Origin: an uncultured Bacteroidota bacterium
GTDB lineage: Bacteria; Bacteroidota; Bacteroidia; Chitinophagales; Chitinophagaceae
Assembly (NCBI GenBank): GCA_946480675.1
Contig: CAMLKS010000019.1
Span: 1-14,746 of the forward strand
Length of the DNA stretch: 14,746 bases
Direction of reading: 5' to 3'
Part shown: positions 12,312 to 14,746 of the stretch, piece after piece
How positions within the stretch are numbered: the stretch's first letter is position 1
How the letters are laid out: every line of letters begins with the position of its first letter
Translations under genes and position numbers: made by a program
The notes under the pieces: model-generated
Database searches by the model: none
What the model was told of the DNA's origin: nothing
Seen by the model: the letters and a program-made list of their open reading frames with translations, nothing else

Positions 12312-13253
12312 ATGAGTAAGAAGACGAACCTATGGTTTCCGCATGAAATGAATGCCCTCAATAACCGGGGGCTCAATAGTATGTTCAAAAAATATAACGC
12401 ACAGGGCTACGGCATCTGGTGGCGGCTTACAGAGATACTGGCTACATTGCCCGAATACAAGATGGAAATATCCAATGAAGAATTTTACCATGAACTGGCA
12501 GATGATCTTCGTTGCGATCTGGGTACCCTTTTGTCATTTGTGGACGATTGTATCAAAAAATATAAATTATTGCAAAAAGATGACACGCATCTTTGGTCGC
12601 CGATACTGATAAATGACCTGGAGCCGTTGGAAGAACTGCGTGCAGAACGTAGCGAAGCAGGTAAGCGGGGAGGGTTGGCCAGTGGACGTGTACGTAGGGA
12701 AAAGGCTGCTATGAAGGAAGCTGCCATCGAAGCTAATGAAGCAACCGTTGAAGCAAACATGAAGCAAAACGAAGCACATAACATAACACAACAAACAGAA
12801 CAAACACAACAAACAGTAGACGACAGTAGAGAAGAAAAAGAAAATTCGCCAACGCCGGAAGTGGTAGAACCTGTAGTGGCAGAACCCACTGCACCCTACC
12901 TGCCCTTTGCCACGCTGGAACAACTGCGCGACCGTGCCCTGGCCGATGAGTTTCACTTTACCGCCCTGTACGTGGCGCAAAAGCAAGTACCCGATGCCGA
13001 TACCCTGCGGCAGTGGCTCGATGCCTTTCACCGGTGGCTGCGCTACTGTGGCGAGCATGTGAAGAACGAGAAAGACTACCGTACCCACTTCAAAAACTGG
13101 TTTGCCAAGCAGGACAAGAAGATGCCCCCTGCCCGCTACGACCCTGTGCCCCGCGCCATCAACCTGCCCACGGCCAAGACGGCACAAGAGCTGCTGGCGG
13201 AGCAAAGCATGACACCCGACCAGGTACGCAACTGTTTCAAAAACGCATCGTAA
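12312..13253 (+). CDS. DUF4373-type phage replication initiator
   Basis: The 313-residue protein begins with a DUF4373 (Lin1244/Lin1753-like) domain: NLWFPHEMNALNNRGLNSMFKKYNAQGYGIWWRLTEILA (residues 6-44) and on to WSPILINDLEPLEEL (about 94-108). This winged-helix-like domain is typical of phage replication proteins of Gram-positives and Bacteroidota. Next, RSEAGKRGGLASGRVRREKAA is a basic Gly-rich stretch common at this position in the family. Residues 135-190 are a low-complexity Glu/Gln/Thr linker. The C-terminal domain (about 195-313) includes FHRWLRYCGEHVKNEKDYRTHFKNWFAKQDKK. The layout suggests origin binding and helicase loading. The dnaB-like gene starts 12 bases downstream, so the two form an operon and probably work as initiator/loader plus helicase. 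Confidence 0.85.
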   Translation: MSKKTNLWFPHEMNALNNRGLNSMFKKYNAQGYGIWWRLTEILATLPEYKMEISNEEFYHELADDLRCDLGTLLSFVDDCIKKYKLLQKDDTHLWSPILINDLEPLEELRAERSEAGKRGGLASGRVRREKAAMKEAAIEANEATVEANMKQNEAHNITQQTEQTQQTVDDSREEKENSPTPEVVEPVVAEPTAPYLPFATLEQLRDRALADEFHFTALYVAQKQVPDADTLRQWLDAFHRWLRYCGEHVKNEKDYRTHFKNWFAKQDKKMPPARYDPVPRAINLPTAKTAQELLAEQSMTPDQVRNCFKNAS

Positions 13254-13265
13254 ACCAGTCACGCC

Positions 13266-14588
13266 ATGAATGCCCACCTGCATACCACCCACAACTACGA
13301 TACCCTGCTGGAGCAGCAAGTGCTGGCCTGCTGCCTGGTGCACGATGGGGCCTTTGCATCGGTGCATGGGCTGCTTACCCCGCAGTGCTTTGCCTACCCC
13401 ACGCACAGCACGCTGTACGATGCGCTGCACAGCATATGGCAGCAGGGCTTTGGGGTAGATGTGTTTACCATAGCCCACCAACTGCAAAGCATGGGCGTGA
13501 AAGAGCTGGACGGCCAGCCACCCATCGGCTACCTGGCGGGGCTGTGTGCCGATGTGCAGCCGCAGCACATGCTGGCCCAGTGGTGCCAGATACTGCGCAC
13601 CCTGGCCGCCCGCCGCCTGATGATACAGCTAACCACCACACCCTACACCGGGGGAGATGTGGTAGACGAAGCCGCCCGCCTGCAGGCGCAGCTGCAAGAT
13701 GTGCTGCAGGTACACACCATCAACCAGTGGATAGATGCCGCTACGGCCACTATACGCCTGCAGCAGCATATAGATGAGCTGGCCAACGGGCAGGTGCGCT
13801 ACCTATCTACTACCTTCCCGAGTCTGGATAAGCTGAACGGGGGCTTCCGCCCGGGGCAGCTGGTGGTGCTGGGGGCGCGGCCCAGTGTGGGCAAGAGCGC
13901 ACTGGCAGGCAGCATAGCGCTGCAGGCCGCTACGCAGGGCTACCGCGTGGGCTTCCTGAGCCTGGAGATGCCGGTGCAGGAACTGATGGGGCGTATAGCC
14001 AGCCTGCAGTTCAGCATACCACATGCCCAGCTGGACAGGCAGGTGCTGCCCGAAACCATGCAGCAGTTTGCCACGCATGTGCACCGCCTCAGCCCCCTGC
14101 CCATATACTTTAGCGATACCCCGCAGGCTACGATACACGATATACGCGCCCGTGCCGAACAGCTGCGCGCACAGCAGGGCATAGATATACTGATAGTAGA
14201 CTACCTGCAGCTGATAGATGAAAACCCGCAGTACAAGCAGCGCAACCGCGAGCAAAACATCAGCGCCATAAGCCGGGGGCTGAAGCTGATAGCCATGCAG
14301 CTGCAGATACCCGTAATAGCCCTGAGCCAGCTAAACCGCGAAAGCGAACACCGCGCCAACAAACGACCCACACTGGCCGACCTGCGCGAGAGCGGCGCCA
14401 TAGAGCAGGATGCCGACATAGTAATGCTGCTGCACCGCGACTGGAAGGCGGGCATACTGACCGACGAGCAAGGCAACAGCACCGAGCACCAGGCACAACT
14501 GATAATTTGCAAATGGCGCAACGGCACCACCCTCGACCTGCCGCTGAACTTTGCCCCACACTACATGAAGTTTACCGAGGCGTTTTGA
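13266..14588 (+). CDS. dnaB: Replicative DNA helicase, DnaB family
   Basis: The 440-residue protein has the full DnaB architecture. Residues 10-125 form the N-terminal helical domain (LLEQQVLACCLVHDGAF). After a linker, the RecA-like domain shows FPSLDKLNGGFRPGQLVVLGARPSVGKSALA with Walker A at 203-211, SLEM (232-235), Walker B IDILIVDYLQLI with D312, SQLNRE (354-359), and LRESGAIEQDADIVMLLHR (373-391). The C-terminal KWRNGTT replaces the usual KNRNG motif. The protein unwinds DNA ahead of the fork as a hexamer, using ATP. Standing directly behind a phage-type initiator and within an early phage region, it is most likely the phage's own helicase rather than the chromosomal one. It is complete and only slightly shorter than E. 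coli DnaB. Confidence 0.95.
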   Translation: MNAHLHTTHNYDTLLEQQVLACCLVHDGAFASVHGLLTPQCFAYPTHSTLYDALHSIWQQGFGVDVFTIAHQLQSMGVKELDGQPPIGYLAGLCADVQPQHMLAQWCQILRTLAARRLMIQLTTTPYTGGDVVDEAARLQAQLQDVLQVHTINQWIDAATATIRLQQHIDELANGQVRYLSTTFPSLDKLNGGFRPGQLVVLGARPSVGKSALAGSIALQAATQGYRVGFLSLEMPVQELMGRIASLQFSIPHAQLDRQVLPETMQQFATHVHRLSPLPIYFSDTPQATIHDIRARAEQLRAQQGIDILIVDYLQLIDENPQYKQRNREQNISAISRGLKLIAMQLQIPVIALSQLNRESEHRANKRPTLADLRESGAIEQDADIVMLLHRDWKAGILTDEQGNSTEHQAQLIICKWRNGTTLDLPLNFAPHYMKFTEAF

Positions 14589-14703
14589 GAGGGGGGGTGT
14601 GCTGTGGGAATGCTATGGAGCGGGAGTGGCGATGGCACCGTTCGTCATTATAGCATGAATTTGGCTTTTGTGAGTAAAAGGTTGATAACGAGAAAATACC
14701 GAG

Positions 14704-14721
14704 AAAAACACCGGTGTTTTT
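14704..14721. repeat. 18-bp perfect palindrome after the helicase gene
   Basis: aaaaacaccggtgttttt is fully self-complementary, 116 bases past the helicase stop. As RNA it could form a 7-bp stem with a CCGG loop ending in T5, a possible bidirectional terminator; as DNA it could be a symmetric protein-binding site. Between 14589 and 14746 I see no gene, only a 22-codon open frame from ATG 14655 that I do not believe. Confidence 0.7.
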
Positions 14722-14746
14722 AATGAGCCCATTTTATAGGTTTACG

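Noticed and set aside
12567..13568. 333-codon minus-strand open frame opposite the replication initiator
   Set aside because: It is antisense to DUF4373 and dnaB coding sequence with clear motifs; the translation is low-complexity and has no family signature.
13013..13777. 254-codon open frame on the plus strand overlapping the initiator and helicase genes
   Set aside because: It is a shadow of two well-supported genes in another frame, with Ala/Arg/His/Pro-rich composition typical of GC-rich out-of-frame reading and no recognisable domain.
14655..14723. 22-codon open frame after dnaB
   Set aside because: It is very short, has no ribosome-binding site or family match, and ends inside the 18-bp palindrome.

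Overview
The window looks like a chromosomal segment of a member of the Bacteroidota, probably close to Chitinophagaceae, carrying part of an integrated phage-like element. The lineage call is inference. It rests on several candidate promoters with the Bacteroidota -7 element TAnnTTTG, few clear Shine-Dalgarno sites, protein families common in that phylum, and many CCCCTTTAGGGG-type intergenic palindromes. No rRNA, tRNA, CRISPR array, integrase or transposase is visible.

Bases 1-3600 hold ordinary accessory chromosomal genes: the C-terminal part of a glycerophosphodiester phosphodiesterase, a marR-arr operon with ATGA overlap (regulator plus rifamycin ADP-ribosyltransferase), a convergent regulator with an HTH head and a pentapeptide-repeat body, and a RibD/dihydrofolate-reductase-like protein. 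Near-copies of one hairpin, aatccccgc-loop-gcggggatt, separate several of these units and act as shared terminators. Bases 3810-5426 are a strikingly AT-rich island with one 538-residue protein carrying an HExxH motif and a downstream YEGQA glutamate. I read it as an uncharacterised zinc-metalloprotease-like protein gained by transfer. It converges on a class II Fic adenylyltransferase (5477-6826, minus), whose upstream region is packed with TTAGTA/TACTAA hexamers.

From about 6975 onward the layout is that of a prophage early region. A leftward LexA/CI-type autoproteolytic repressor is divergent from a rightward 70-residue Cro-like HTH protein, with a compact promoter/operator cluster between them (ACATTTGT x3, including TTG-N19-TACATTTG). 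Rightward then follow three small unknown proteins, a RecT-like/single-strand-annealing candidate, a DUF4373-type replication initiator and a DnaB-family replicative helicase. Two small four-helix membrane proteins run leftward inside this block, like phage morons.

The phage-like block is unusually rich in non-coding repeats: at least eight REP-like palindromes, two inverted pairs of them, a near-identical ~72-bp direct repeat (8711 and 10801), a 387-bp non-coding stretch before the recombinase gene, and a hairpin with T tract before the replication genes. Structural, packaging and lysis genes are not in view, so the window cannot show whether the element is a complete phage, a remnant or a satellite.
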